Notes: generated by a model not told the origin, from the sequence alone. A DNA stretch of 64,000 nucleotides from an uncultured Flavobacteriales bacterium (GCA_938023515.1 CALJDR010000022.1:1-64000); one strand, 5' to 3'. Shown: positions 1-9,452, counted from the first letter of the stretch. Numbers and translations are program-made.

Positions 1-619
1 CTTTCTCGGTTGTTTTCCCGTCGCCGAAGGTATTGGCGTCTTCGATGAACAGGCAGGCTCCGGCGCTGCGGTCTTTCAGGATGGCGATCCCGATGGAGGC
101 CCATACCCATACCGGTCCGTGCGCCGTCACGTCTTTGTTGGCGCAGATCACGTGTGCGCCGGGCATCGGCGGAAAACGGCGTTGTTTCTCGTGGCCGTAC
201 AGCTTTTCTGCCGCTTCCAAAAGCGGTTTTACATTGTACACCGGGATGTCCGGGCCGCCCGGTTGGGACTGCATATACATCGGTTTTTCCTTCCTGCCGG
301 CGATATCGTCGTGCTTAGCCAGGTCGAATCCCCATACGGCGCCGTTCTGTCCGCAGAAAGAGGATACGGTCAGCATGTTGATCTGTCCGATGTAAGCGTC
401 GTTCTTTTCGCAGCGGTCGTACGAAACGATCACCTCCGTCACTTCGTCCAGATTTTCGACGTCGACGGTTCCTACCGAAAGTTTGAGGGTCGAGATATAT
501 CCCTGGCCGCTCGGGGCACCGGGGTTCATATATCCCATGCAGAATTTTTTTTCAGGGCCTACGGCCTGGTCGATCACTTTGCCGGCATCGTATTTGACGC
601 CCGATACTAAGTCTTTCAT
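1..619 (-). CDS. hdcA: Pyruvoyl-dependent histidine decarboxylase, 5' part (3' end outside window)
   Basis: The first 206 codons are present and the gene runs off the left edge. The family makes histamine and CO2 from histidine in the cytoplasm; the proenzyme cuts itself at a Ser-Ser bond, and the downstream serine becomes the pyruvoyl cofactor. The protein follows the Lactobacillus HdcA proenzyme as I remember it: a GYMNPG-like segment near residue 30, VSYDR, AYIGQINM, then TVSSFCG with the expected cleavage between Ser86 and Ser87, PVYNVKPL, VICANK and LFIEDA, in which Glu193 sits at the place of the catalytic glutamate. The start ATG at 619 is the only sensible one. A pyruvoyl arginine decarboxylase is the main alternative, but the length and the motifs around the Ser-Ser site fit HdcA better. 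Whether a histidine/histamine antiporter follows cannot be seen. Confidence 0.87.
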   Translation of the reverse strand, partial: MKDLVSGVKYDAGKVIDQAVGPEKKFCMGYMNPGAPSGQGYISTLKLSVGTVDVENLDEVTEVIVSYDRCEKNDAYIGQINMLTVSSFCGQNGAVWGFDLAKHDDIAGRKEKPMYMQSQPGGPDIPVYNVKPLLEAAEKLYGHEKQRRFPPMPGAHVICANKDVTAHGPVWVWASIGIAILKDRSAGACLFIEDANTFGDGKTTEK

Positions 620-865
620 AAGAAATGGTTTTAAGGTTATATATGAAATAAAATGTTTGGCATTGCGATTAGCGGAACTCGAACCGACAGGTAGTTGTAT
701 CGGGCAATGTAGCCAAAACTTTACCCGGGGTTATGCGACTCCGGGGCATCCGATACGGGGCGCTCTTTTTATCCGAAACTAAAGATTTCCGCAGTTTGGG
801 TCGTCTGCGAAGACTTTAGGGAGGCTGTCTGGGTTAGTAATTCCGTTGAATGTGAATCAAATATA
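620..865 (-). promoter_or_regulatory. Long, potentially structured leader and promoter region of hdcA
   Basis: A -7-like box TATATTTG (TAnnTTTG class) lies on the minus strand at 858-865, without a clear TTTG at -33. Transcription from there would give a leader of about 230 bases. It holds a long interrupted hairpin at 779-819 (outer CTAAAG/CTTTAG, inner seven pairs around a 10-base loop). A second stem pairs 697-703 with 750-756 (GTATCGG/CCGATAC) and encloses a CCCGG/CCGGG stem at 724-728/741-745. I do not recognise a known riboswitch class. No open reading frame in this stretch looks real. Confidence 0.4.
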
Positions 866-940
866 CGAAGAAAATACTTCTCTTCATAGGGATTCACGCT
901 AAAATAGCGTTAAATCCTACCGAATCTCAACCGGGATACA

Positions 941-976
941 ATCAAAAAAGCGCCCGCGGGTATCCGCGGGCGCTTT
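941..976 (-). terminator. Rho-independent terminator after groEL
   Basis: A 13-pair stem (947-959 with 964-976, loop 960-963) of GC-rich sequence is followed on the minus strand by a run of T. It lies just after the groEL stop and separates groESL from hdcA on the same strand. Confidence 0.85.
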
Positions 977-1004
977 AAATAAGTCCTGTTTTATTTCCGG
1001 AAGA

Positions 1005-2651
<1,647 letters not shown>

Positions 2652-2687
2652 TTAAGATTATTAATTTTTCCGTTCACAAATACGCCG

Positions 2688-2966
2688 TTAGATAATGGCG
2701 AAAATATCCGATTCGTGCATAATGAGGTATTTTTTACCTTCGAAAGAAAGTTCGCTGCCCGAATATTTCCCGTAAAGCACCTTGTCGCCGGCTTTGACGG
2801 TCATCGGTTCGTCTTTTTTGCCCTTGCCTACGGCAATCACTACGCCCTGCTGGGGTTTTTCCTTAGCCGAGTCGGGGATGATAATTCCCGAAGCTGTTTT
2901 CGTCTCTGCCTCCAGAGGTTCTACCAACACTCTGTCGGCCAATGGTTTGATGTTCAATTTTGCCAT
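2688..2966 (-). CDS. groS: Co-chaperonin GroES
   Basis: The 10 kDa lid of the GroEL folding chamber; 92 residues, normal length. The N-terminal [12 protein letters not shown] segment, the mobile-loop region ([12 protein letters not shown]) and the C-terminal [12 protein letters not shown] segment are typical. It is the first gene of the groES-groEL operon. Its upstream region has no good TAnnTTTG box but does hold a close match to a sigma-54 promoter and several TGTCA elements. Confidence 0.99.
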   Translation of the reverse strand: MAKLNIKPLADRVLVEPLEAETKTASGIIIPDSAKEKPQQGVVIAVGKGKKDEPMTVKAGDKVLYGKYSGSELSFEGKKYLIMHESDIFAII

Positions 2967-3023
2967 TTTTCTTTAAGGTATTTTTAGTTGATTCTTTTGT
3001 GTTTTTTGTGTTACGCCATTATA

Positions 3024-3041
3024 CTTGCACATAGCGTGCCA
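3024..3041 (-). promoter_or_regulatory. Putative sigma-54 promoter of groES-groEL
   Basis: On the minus strand the sequence reads TGGCACG, four bases, GTGCA. The -24 GG (3040-3039) and the -12 GC (3028-3027) are exactly ten bases apart, as in the sigma-54 consensus, and only one consensus base of the -12 element differs. Predicted transcription start is near 3015, about 50 bases before the groES ATG. Function is inferred from sequence only. Confidence 0.6.
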
Positions 3042-3050
3042 AAGCCTCCG

Positions 3051-3088
3051 TGTCAGGAATTGACAGGGCAGAGGTGACAAAATGACAC
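3051..3088 (-). promoter_or_regulatory. TGTCA/TGACA element cluster upstream of groES
   Basis: A perfect inverted repeat TGTCA-N5-TGACA lies at 3051-3065. Two further TGTCA copies (minus strand), three bases apart, lie at 3074-3088. The cluster starts about ten bases upstream of the sigma-54-like -24 element and could bind an activator or repressor of groESL. No binding protein can be assigned. Confidence 0.45.
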
Positions 3089-3098
3089 CTGAAGTCCT

Positions 3099-3812
3099 TT
3101 ATTCGCCGAGAATCTTTTTCCGGACTTCCGGCAGGTAATTACGGCCGATGGGAAGATCATGGCCGTTCAGATGGATGGTGGAACCCGAGAGGGAATTTAT
3201 CCAGAGAAGCGCTACGGTGTAGGAGCGGTGGATGCGCATGAATTTATCTCCCGGTAGAGTGGCGGTGAACCCCGAAAGGGTCTGGTGTATCACGTATTGC
3301 CCATTTACCGTATGGATGCAGATATAGTCTTTTATGCTTTCTACAAACAGAATGTCTGCGTAAAATAGTTTCACTTGTTTTTTGTCGGCCCGGATAAAAG
3401 CATAGTCGCCCTCTCCCTGCGGGGCGTCCGGGCGGGAAAGAGGGTGTTTTTTCCGTTCGGGGAGGATGCGTTCTATCTTAGCCAGCGTTTTAGCCAGCCG
3501 GGCGGGTTCTACCGGTTTGACCAGATAGTCGGTGATGTCCAGTTCGAAACATTCGACAGCGTAGTCCCGGTAGGCTGTAGTAATGACAGTCACAGGTGGG
3601 TTTTCCATCGAGCGGATGAAGTTCAGTCCGCTGGTTCCTTTTAGAGCCACCTCAATAAAAAGGACGTCGGCCGTAATGCGGTTAATCGCAAAAGGTACGT
3701 CTGCCGGAGAATTGTACATCCCGGCGATGCTGAAACGCTCGTCGTGCGATATCTCGCGTGAGAGGGCTTTGCGCGCCCCGGGATCCGGATCGATGATCAG
3801 GCAGCGTATCAT
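3099..3812 (-). CDS. LytTR-family response regulator with Glu at the phosphoacceptor site
   Basis: Two-domain regulator of 237 residues: a receiver domain (about 1-120) and a LytTR DNA-binding domain (about 135-235, with the FVESIKDYICIHT and FMRIHRSY segments). The receiver keeps acidic residues near the start (D8, D10) and the KPV lysine. The segment that normally reads FLD has Glu54 in place of the phosphorylated Asp, so phosphorylation is doubtful and the protein may be constitutively active or respond to something else. No histidine kinase adjoins it. Its ATG overlaps the end of the YihY gene by four bases, so it is the last gene of the regulator-yihY-lytTR operon. Confidence 0.9.
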   Translation of the reverse strand: MIRCLIIDPDPGARKALSREISHDERFSIAGMYNSPADVPFAINRITADVLFIEVALKGTSGLNFIRSMENPPVTVITTAYRDYAVECFELDITDYLVKPVEPARLAKTLAKIERILPERKKHPLSRPDAPQGEGDYAFIRADKKQVKLFYADILFVESIKDYICIHTVNGQYVIHQTLSGFTATLPGDKFMRIHRSYTVALLWINSLSGSTIHLNGHDLPIGRNYLPEVRKKILGE

Positions 3813-4759
3813 TTCTTCCGGTGTTTTTTGAGGTGGGAAAGGCTCTTCACGATCGCCGCGTTCAGCTCAAAACCCAACAGCAATAAAAAGGCGTTGATGA
3901 ACAACCAGAACATGAAGATCAGCACAGCCCCGATCGAACCGTACAATTTATTGTACTGGGCGAAATTATTGATGTAAAACGCGAATACGTATGAAGATGC
4001 CAGGATGAGCAGCGTGGACAAAATGGCACCCGGCGAGAAAAAAGGCAGGCGCCGCAGCCGCGGCCCGAAATGGAAGATCAGCGATACGCATACCAATAGG
4101 GAGAACCCGATCAGAAAATATTTGGCGATCGCGATGATGTCCGTTACTTCTATGCCCAGGAATTCCTGCAGGGCGAGGTATCCCCAGAATATCTTGGTGA
4201 TCACGATCATGGCCAGGGTCACCACTAAGATGAGCAAAAGCAGTAGTACCAGGCTCAGCGAGATGAAGTATTGGTTAAAATACGGTCGCATCGTGATCTT
4301 GTTGTACGAGGTCTTGAAGTTGGCGATCAGTCCGTTCACCCCGTTGGTAGTAAAGAAGATCACCCCCAGGAAAGAAATGGACAGCAAGCCTCCCCGTTTG
4401 ATGTTGATGATATCGTTCACGGTAGGACCAACTGTTTCCCAGGTATGCGGGGGCATTGCCTCTTCAATCGTCTGCATTAGCGTTTCCTGCAGACCGTCGA
4501 TGGGAATATAAGGGATGATCGAAAATACGAATACTACGGCAGGGAATACGGCCATGAAAAAACTGTAGGCGATACTCTCGGCCCGGGCGGCCAAAGTACC
4601 GTTGATCAGTCCAGCCGAATAGATTTTCAGCACGCGGTATAGGGAAAGATGTCCGAAAGCCCTCAGTTTCACCCGGTATGTGATATGCCGCAACATATTG
4701 CGCAGCCAGGATATCCCGGCGCGTAGTCCGTCTAATAAGGGTGAAAACAGTTCTTTCAT
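3809..4759 (-). CDS. YihY/BrkB-family inner-membrane protein
   Basis: A 316-residue polytopic membrane protein of the YihY/BrkB family, once mislabelled ribonuclease BN; its molecular function is not established. Several hydrophobic segments are visible: around 65-85 (YSFFMAVFPAVVFVFSIIPYIP), near 125-145, 165-190, 210-230, 245-265 and 275-300. A basic tail (HLKKHRKK) ends the protein. Family marks are the AYSFF segment and the YGSIGAVLIFMFWLF segment near the C-terminus. It lies 15 bases after the Nudix-like regulator and overlaps the LytTR gene by four bases, so all three are probably co-transcribed. Confidence 0.93.
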   Translation of the reverse strand: MKELFSPLLDGLRAGISWLRNMLRHITYRVKLRAFGHLSLYRVLKIYSAGLINGTLAARAESIAYSFFMAVFPAVVFVFSIIPYIPIDGLQETLMQTIEEAMPPHTWETVGPTVNDIINIKRGGLLSISFLGVIFFTTNGVNGLIANFKTSYNKITMRPYFNQYFISLSLVLLLLLILVVTLAMIVITKIFWGYLALQEFLGIEVTDIIAIAKYFLIGFSLLVCVSLIFHFGPRLRRLPFFSPGAILSTLLILASSYVFAFYINNFAQYNKLYGSIGAVLIFMFWLFINAFLLLLGFELNAAIVKSLSHLKKHRKK

Positions 4760-4774
4760 CGATCTGTAAAGGGC

Positions 4775-5476
4775 TCAGAACAGGAAGTCGTAGCCTTTCA
4801 GGGACATTTTCTCGTATTTGTCCTCGTCGAACCGGTAGAGTTTGGATACCTTCCCGTACGAGGTTTCTATCGTCTTGCCCAGGTCGATCAGCAGGGCCGA
4901 ATTGAACACTTTCTTGCGGAAATTCCGTTTGTCGAACTTTTTATTCAGCGCGTTCTCGTACAGGATCTGGAGCTGGGTGAGGGTAAATTCCTTGGGCAGC
5001 AGGGAGAATCCTACCGGACGCCGCTTGAAACGGCGTTTGAGGCGCTCCTTGGCATAGTCGATCACTTCGTTGTGGTCGAAAGCCAGGTCGGGGACGTCGG
5101 AATAGGCGGCCCAGCGCATGCCCTTCGATTCGGCCATCCGGCGGTCTTCGTCGGTCATTTTGACGATGCAGTAAAAACCGATGTTCACTACCCGGCCCAG
5201 CGGGTTGCGGTATACCTTGGCGAAGGCGTTGAGCTGTTCGCTGTACGAGTCGATGGTATTGGTCATCGGGATGGTCTCCTCGAGAAGCCTTTTGGCGTTC
5301 AGTTCGACGCTTTCCGAGGGGAGTACATAGCGTGTGGGAAGCTGCCAGGCCCCTTTGAACGGGTCTTCATCTCGGCGTTGTATCAGGATGCGCAGCTGTT
5401 CGCCGTCGAAGGCGAATATCACCATCGAAGCCGATATCGCTACGTTAAAATAATCTTTTATGTCGTCTCGTGTCAT
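4775..5476 (-). CDS. Nudix-type transcriptional regulator (NrtR/AraR-like)
   Basis: A 233-residue protein with an N-terminal Nudix-fold domain (about 12-140) and a C-terminal winged helix (about 150-225, starting near FTLTQLQILYENAL). The Nudix box is degenerate: LPSESVELNAKRLLEET lacks the conserved glycine and the RE pair, so it probably senses a ligand instead of hydrolysing one. Members of this family in Bacteroidetes control pentose or NAD-related genes, but none of those genes is in view. It is first in an operon with yihY and lytTR and is divergent from the metallophosphoesterase genes. Palindromes in the shared upstream region are candidate operators. Confidence 0.88.
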   Translation of the reverse strand: MTRDDIKDYFNVAISASMVIFAFDGEQLRILIQRRDEDPFKGAWQLPTRYVLPSESVELNAKRLLEETIPMTNTIDSYSEQLNAFAKVYRNPLGRVVNIGFYCIVKMTDEDRRMAESKGMRWAAYSDVPDLAFDHNEVIDYAKERLKRRFKRRPVGFSLLPKEFTLTQLQILYENALNKKFDKRNFRKKVFNSALLIDLGKTIETSYGKVSKLYRFDEDKYEKMSLKGYDFLF

Positions 5477-5506
5477 GTGCGGTTCGTGTTGTGTTTTTAA
5501 CAGTTA

Positions 5507-5514
5507 CAAAGATA
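5507..5514 (-). promoter_or_regulatory. -7 box of the Nudix regulator operon
   Basis: TATCTTTG on the minus strand matches TAnnTTTG and lies about 31 bases before the ATG. The expected -33 TTTG is poor; the region there is instead taken up by the TTTCG/CGAAA repeats, which would fit autoregulation. Confidence 0.5.
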
Positions 5515-5521
5515 GCCATTC

Positions 5522-5548
5522 TTTCGATACCGAAATATAACTATTTCG
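5522..5548. promoter_or_regulatory. Overlapping TTTCG/CGAAA inverted repeats, candidate operator
   Basis: TTTCG-N4-CGAAA at 5522-5535 overlaps CGAAATA-TAAC-TATTTCG at 5531-5548, giving three half-sites in the 144-base region between the divergent Nudix-like regulator and the phosphoesterase gene. The position suggests control of one or both genes, most simply by the neighbouring regulator. This is inference. Confidence 0.45.
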
Positions 5549-5620
5549 CCTTTGTTTGTATGTGATACACCGCCTTTTTTCAGTAAATTTGGAGGAATTA
5601 ATACAAACATTCCAGCAGTT

Positions 5621-7486
5621 ATGAAACACTTCTTCCTTTTTATCGCGGCGGTGTTCTGCACCTGTTTCTGTACGGCCCAGAACGCGTCCGACACGCTGAC
5701 ATTCGCTTACATATCCGATACGCACGTGGGTTCGGGTACCGGCGCGGCCGACCTCGAAAAATGCGTGGCCGATATGGTCACTTTACCCCAGATACAGTTC
5801 GTCATCCACGCGGGGGACGTGACGGAATTCGGAGCCGATACGGAACTGGCCCTGGCCAAATCGATCATGGACCGACTCCGGGTGCCGTATTATATCGTCC
5901 CCGGCAACCACGACGTCAAATGGAGCGAAAGCGGCGGCAATACGTTCAACCGCCTGTGGGGAAAATCCATCTTCACCTTCGATGCCGGCGGAATTCGTTT
6001 CATCGGGACCGATTCCGGGCCGAATATGCGCATGGGTATGGCTCAGGTACCCCGCGAAAGTCTGGTATGGCTCGATTCGCTGGTGAAAGCCACCCCGAAG
6101 GATATGCCTATCATCTATGTGGCGCACAACCCCATGGAGAAGAGCCTTTCCAACTGGGATCATGTGGCCGATATCCTCAAACAGGGCAATATCGTGCTGA
6201 CCATGGGCGGCCACTGGCATACGAACAATTTCAAGAACTACGATGGGATACCGGCTATCATAGGCCGTTCCAGCCTTTCCGCCACCCCGAAATTCGGCGG
6301 CCCCGGGTATAATATCGTAAAAATCAATACCCGTACGGGCGACGTGGCTCTCTACAACCGCCAGGCCGGTGGCACGACTGCCGAAAAGCCCTGGGCCAGC
6401 TTTAATTTCAGCGATGCGGACCGTAAGGCCCCCCAGTCGCGCCCGGACTATTCTATCAACGACCAGTATAAGAACATCGAGGTTCTGTGGCAGATACAGG
6501 ATACCGGCGACATAGGAGCCGGATTTGCCTATGACGGCACCCGCGTATTCTATGCTACGGCACCGGGCATCATCAAGGCGGTGAACGCCAAAGACGGAAA
6601 GCTCCTGTGGGAGTACAAAACCGGCGGACGGATCTATTCCTTCCCGTACTATGCGTCGGGCCGGGTAGTGTGCGCTTCGACCGACGGCAGCGTTTACTGC
6701 CTGGAGGCCAAGACCGGCAAAGTGGCTTGGGAATACAAGACGGAGAAAGGCATCGTCGCCTGCCCGCTGGTGCACGAGGGTGCTGTTTACATCGGCAGCT
6801 CGTGCGGCAAGTTCTACGCCATCGATTTTAAGACCGGCAAAGAAAAATGGACTTATGATGGAATAAAAGGCTTTATTGAGGCTCGTCCCTGCGCTGACAG
6901 GGAAAAAGTGTATATCGGCTCGTGGGGCAATGAGTTCTATGCATTCAACCTCAAGGATGGCTCCCTGGTCTGGAAATGGCAGAACGGCGGTTCGCGTATG
7001 CTTTCGGCGGCGGCCAATTTCCCGGTGGAAGGTTACGGCAAGATATTCATCACCACTCCGGAGCGTGCCACCCGCGCTTTGGACAAGAATACCGGAGCGG
7101 AGATATGGTTCAGCAAAGACCCCAACGGCCGCGAAAGCCAGGGTATTTCGCTGGATAAAAAGACGCTGTACGTCAAGACTATGCTCACCAACGAACTGGT
7201 CGGTATCGACACGCAGATCGATTCCTGCCGTATAGACTGGCGGTGTAAACTGCCCAATGATGCGGACATGGACCTCGCCCCGGCCGAGATACTGAGCAAT
7301 AAGAATGCGATTTTCGTGCCTTCCAGCGTAGGCAAGATCTATGCGGTAGCCGCCGACGGCAGCCATGTCATTTGGGCGCGCAAACTGTCCAATACGGTGA
7401 TCAACCATATCCTGCCCCTGTCCGAAGACACGGTGGTGGCCTCTACGATGGATGGGATTGTCGTATGCATCAAGTATACCCGGTAA
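5621..7486 (+). CDS. Secreted metallophosphoesterase fused to a PQQ-type beta-propeller (copy 1)
   Basis: 621 residues from the ATG at 5621, chosen because it starts a clear signal peptide (MKHFFLFIAAVFCTCFCTAQ); an in-frame ATG at 5552 would add 23 residues and spoil it. Residues about 25-280 form a calcineurin-like phosphoesterase with ISDTHVG (D33, H35), HAGDVTE, PGNHD, a VAHNPM histidine and GGHWH, so all metal ligands seem present. Residues about 300-620 are repeated propeller blades of the PQQ/outer-membrane-barrel-assembly type, with motifs such as VYCLEAKTGKVAWEY and FYAIDFKTGKEKW. It probably acts in the periplasm or outside the cell; the substrate is unknown. The next gene is a paralog 27 bases downstream. 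Confidence 0.9.
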   Translation: MKHFFLFIAAVFCTCFCTAQNASDTLTFAYISDTHVGSGTGAADLEKCVADMVTLPQIQFVIHAGDVTEFGADTELALAKSIMDRLRVPYYIVPGNHDVKWSESGGNTFNRLWGKSIFTFDAGGIRFIGTDSGPNMRMGMAQVPRESLVWLDSLVKATPKDMPIIYVAHNPMEKSLSNWDHVADILKQGNIVLTMGGHWHTNNFKNYDGIPAIIGRSSLSATPKFGGPGYNIVKINTRTGDVALYNRQAGGTTAEKPWASFNFSDADRKAPQSRPDYSINDQYKNIEVLWQIQDTGDIGAGFAYDGTRVFYATAPGIIKAVNAKDGKLLWEYKTGGRIYSFPYYASGRVVCASTDGSVYCLEAKTGKVAWEYKTEKGIVACPLVHEGAVYIGSSCGKFYAIDFKTGKEKWTYDGIKGFIEARPCADREKVYIGSWGNEFYAFNLKDGSLVWKWQNGGSRMLSAAANFPVEGYGKIFITTPERATRALDKNTGAEIWFSKDPNGRESQGISLDKKTLYVKTMLTNELVGIDTQIDSCRIDWRCKLPNDADMDLAPAEILSNKNAIFVPSSVGKIYAVAADGSHVIWARKLSNTVINHILPLSEDTVVASTMDGIVVCIKYTR

Positions 7487-7513
7487 ATCGAAACAGGCAA
7501 CCTGAAAAAGAAT

Positions 7514-9367
7514 ATGAAAAAATATCTATTTGCATTCTTCGCGCTGCTGTCCGCCCTGACGGTATCGGCCCAACAGAAGAAGATAGAGTTCGCCGTACTG
7601 TCCGATACGCATCTGGGCTCGTTTGCCTATGCGCTGGACGATCTGAACAAGGCTATCGACGACATCAATGCCAATCCGGATATCCAGTTCGTCATCGTAT
7701 CGGGCGATATTACGGAATTCGGTACAGACAGCGAGATCGAAGGCACCCGCGAGGTGCTTTCCCGCCTGACGAAAAAATACCTTTTCGTGCCCGGTAACCA
7801 CGATACCAACTGGAGCGAGAGCGGCTGCACGACCTTCAACAAGATAATGGGCGGCAGCCAGTTCCGCTATATGCACAACGGAGTGCTGTTTTTGGGCATA
7901 GGCTCCGGCCCGTATATGCGCATGGGCCCCTGCCAATCGCCCAGGGAGGATATCGAGTGGCTGGAAAAGAACCTGAAGGAAACGGATAAGGACACCCCGG
8001 TCGTGTTCGTCATCCATTCGCCGGTCACCGAGGAGGCGCTGGCCAATTTCGACGAGATCATCGACCTGCTCAAGACCCGCAACATCCAGTTCGTGATCAG
8101 CGGCCATTATCATGTAAACAAGGAGGTGAACTACGAGGGCATCCCCGGGGTTATCGTACGCTCCAACCTGCGCCGCACCGATCCCTGCGGAGGCTATACC
8201 ATCGTCACGATGGAGAACGGCCGGGCGACTTTCGCCGAACGCCGTCCGTGCGAGGAGGCTACCCGTGCCCCCTGGGCCGCTTTCGAGCTGAAGACCTACG
8301 ATCCTGCCGCCGACACCATTCATCCTGCGCGCCGGGATTATACGGCGGAAAATACGGAGTTTTCCAAAGCGAAGGTCAAATGGGAATACCAGGATAACAG
8401 CGATATCGCATCCGGGACGGCTTACGAAAAAGGAACGATCTATTTCACCAATACCGTAGGCCAGGTCAAGGCGCTGCGCGCCAAGGATGGCAAAATCCTC
8501 TGGACGTTTGCTACGGGGGAAAAGATCTTTTCCGAGCCGACCCTGCATGCCGGAAAGATATATGTCAGCTCGGCCGACGGCAGCATTTACTGCCTCGATG
8601 CCAAAAACGGGAAGAAGGTTTGGCAGTTCCGCACCGACTACCCGGTACTCTCCACTCCGCTGGTTACCGACGACGGGTTCGTATATGTAGGTGGAGCGAA
8701 AGGCAAGTTTTATGCCCTGGATGCCCGCACCGGTGCCGAACGCTGGGTGTACGAGGGTATTACCGGCTATACCGAATCGCGCCCTATAGTTTGGGAAGAC
8801 AAGGTGTATATTGGCTCGTGGGGAGCCGAATTCTATGCCCTCGACCGCTTTACCGGGTCTTTGGCCTGGAAGTATGCGCCGGGCAAGAACCGGTATGCTT
8901 CTCCCGGGGCCTGCTGGCCGGTAGCGCACGACGGGAAAGTGTTCGTCCATTCGGCCGACCTCTTTCTGTATTGCTTCGACGCCAAAACGGGCGATATCCT
9001 TTGGAGTACCAAGGAGGCCGGCGGCCGCGAGTCCATCGGTATTTCTGCGGACGGAAAGACCCTGTATGTGAAGAGCGTCAAGGACAATGTCGTGGCCATT
9101 GACACCGAAACAGATACTTACAAACCTCTTTGGATCACAAACTGCGGCTTCGGCGCGGAATACGGCCCCACCCGGGTGACATCGACCGACAAATGCGTTT
9201 TCGCGGCTACGGCCACCGGTAAGGTGTATTGCCTGGATAAAAAAACCGGGGATGTCCTGTGGCATCACCGTTTCTCGTCGTCCCTCATCACCTCGGCCAA
9301 TCCGGTAGGGGAACACGAACTGATTGTCACCACGATGGGCGGAAAGATTTTCCTGCTCGAATACTGA
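7514..9367 (+). CDS. Secreted metallophosphoesterase fused to a PQQ-type beta-propeller (copy 2)
   Basis: 617 residues with the same plan as the preceding gene: signal peptide (MKKYLFAFFALLSALTVSAQ), phosphoesterase (LSDTHLG, VSGDITEFG, PGNHDTNW, FVIHSP, SGHYH) and a C-terminal propeller with repeats such as IYCLDAKNGKKVWQF and FYALDARTGAERW. The two proteins align from end to end, including the RMGxxQxPRE segment before the third metal site, so they arose by tandem duplication. It is the second gene of a two-gene operon closed by a strong hairpin at 9385-9426. Substrate unknown. Confidence 0.9.
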   Translation: MKKYLFAFFALLSALTVSAQQKKIEFAVLSDTHLGSFAYALDDLNKAIDDINANPDIQFVIVSGDITEFGTDSEIEGTREVLSRLTKKYLFVPGNHDTNWSESGCTTFNKIMGGSQFRYMHNGVLFLGIGSGPYMRMGPCQSPREDIEWLEKNLKETDKDTPVVFVIHSPVTEEALANFDEIIDLLKTRNIQFVISGHYHVNKEVNYEGIPGVIVRSNLRRTDPCGGYTIVTMENGRATFAERRPCEEATRAPWAAFELKTYDPAADTIHPARRDYTAENTEFSKAKVKWEYQDNSDIASGTAYEKGTIYFTNTVGQVKALRAKDGKILWTFATGEKIFSEPTLHAGKIYVSSADGSIYCLDAKNGKKVWQFRTDYPVLSTPLVTDDGFVYVGGAKGKFYALDARTGAERWVYEGITGYTESRPIVWEDKVYIGSWGAEFYALDRFTGSLAWKYAPGKNRYASPGACWPVAHDGKVFVHSADLFLYCFDAKTGDILWSTKEAGGRESIGISADGKTLYVKSVKDNVVAIDTETDTYKPLWITNCGFGAEYGPTRVTSTDKCVFAATATGKVYCLDKKTGDVLWHHRFSSSLITSANPVGEHELIVTTMGGKIFLLEY

Positions 9368-9384
9368 GATTAATTAGAATGATA

Positions 9385-9426
9385 CAAAAACCCCGGAGGC
9401 TATGCCTCCGGGGTTTTTGTTTTTTT
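9385..9426. terminator. Bidirectional terminator
   Basis: A long perfect hairpin (9385-9400 with 9404-9419, loop TAT) has A-runs on the left and T-runs on the right. It can end the plus-strand phosphoesterase pair and the minus-strand Lrp-type gene that converges on it. Confidence 0.9.
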
Positions 9427-9452
9427 ATGCCCGGAAAAGGGCGCTTTGAATC

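Noticed and set aside
665..690. tRNA-like end: the minus strand reads GGTTCGAGTTCC, like a T-loop
   Set aside because: The T-stem does not form five pairs around a seven-base loop, and no matching acceptor, D or anticodon arms exist upstream.
4775..5476. Active Nudix hydrolase (ADP-ribose or similar)
   Set aside because: The Nudix box lacks the conserved Gly and RE residues and a winged helix follows, so a regulator is the better reading.
5783..9316. Long minus-strand open frames (541 and 596 codons) opposite the phosphoesterase pair
   Set aside because: Both are mirror shadows of the two paralogs; their mutual similarity only reflects the duplication on the coding strand.
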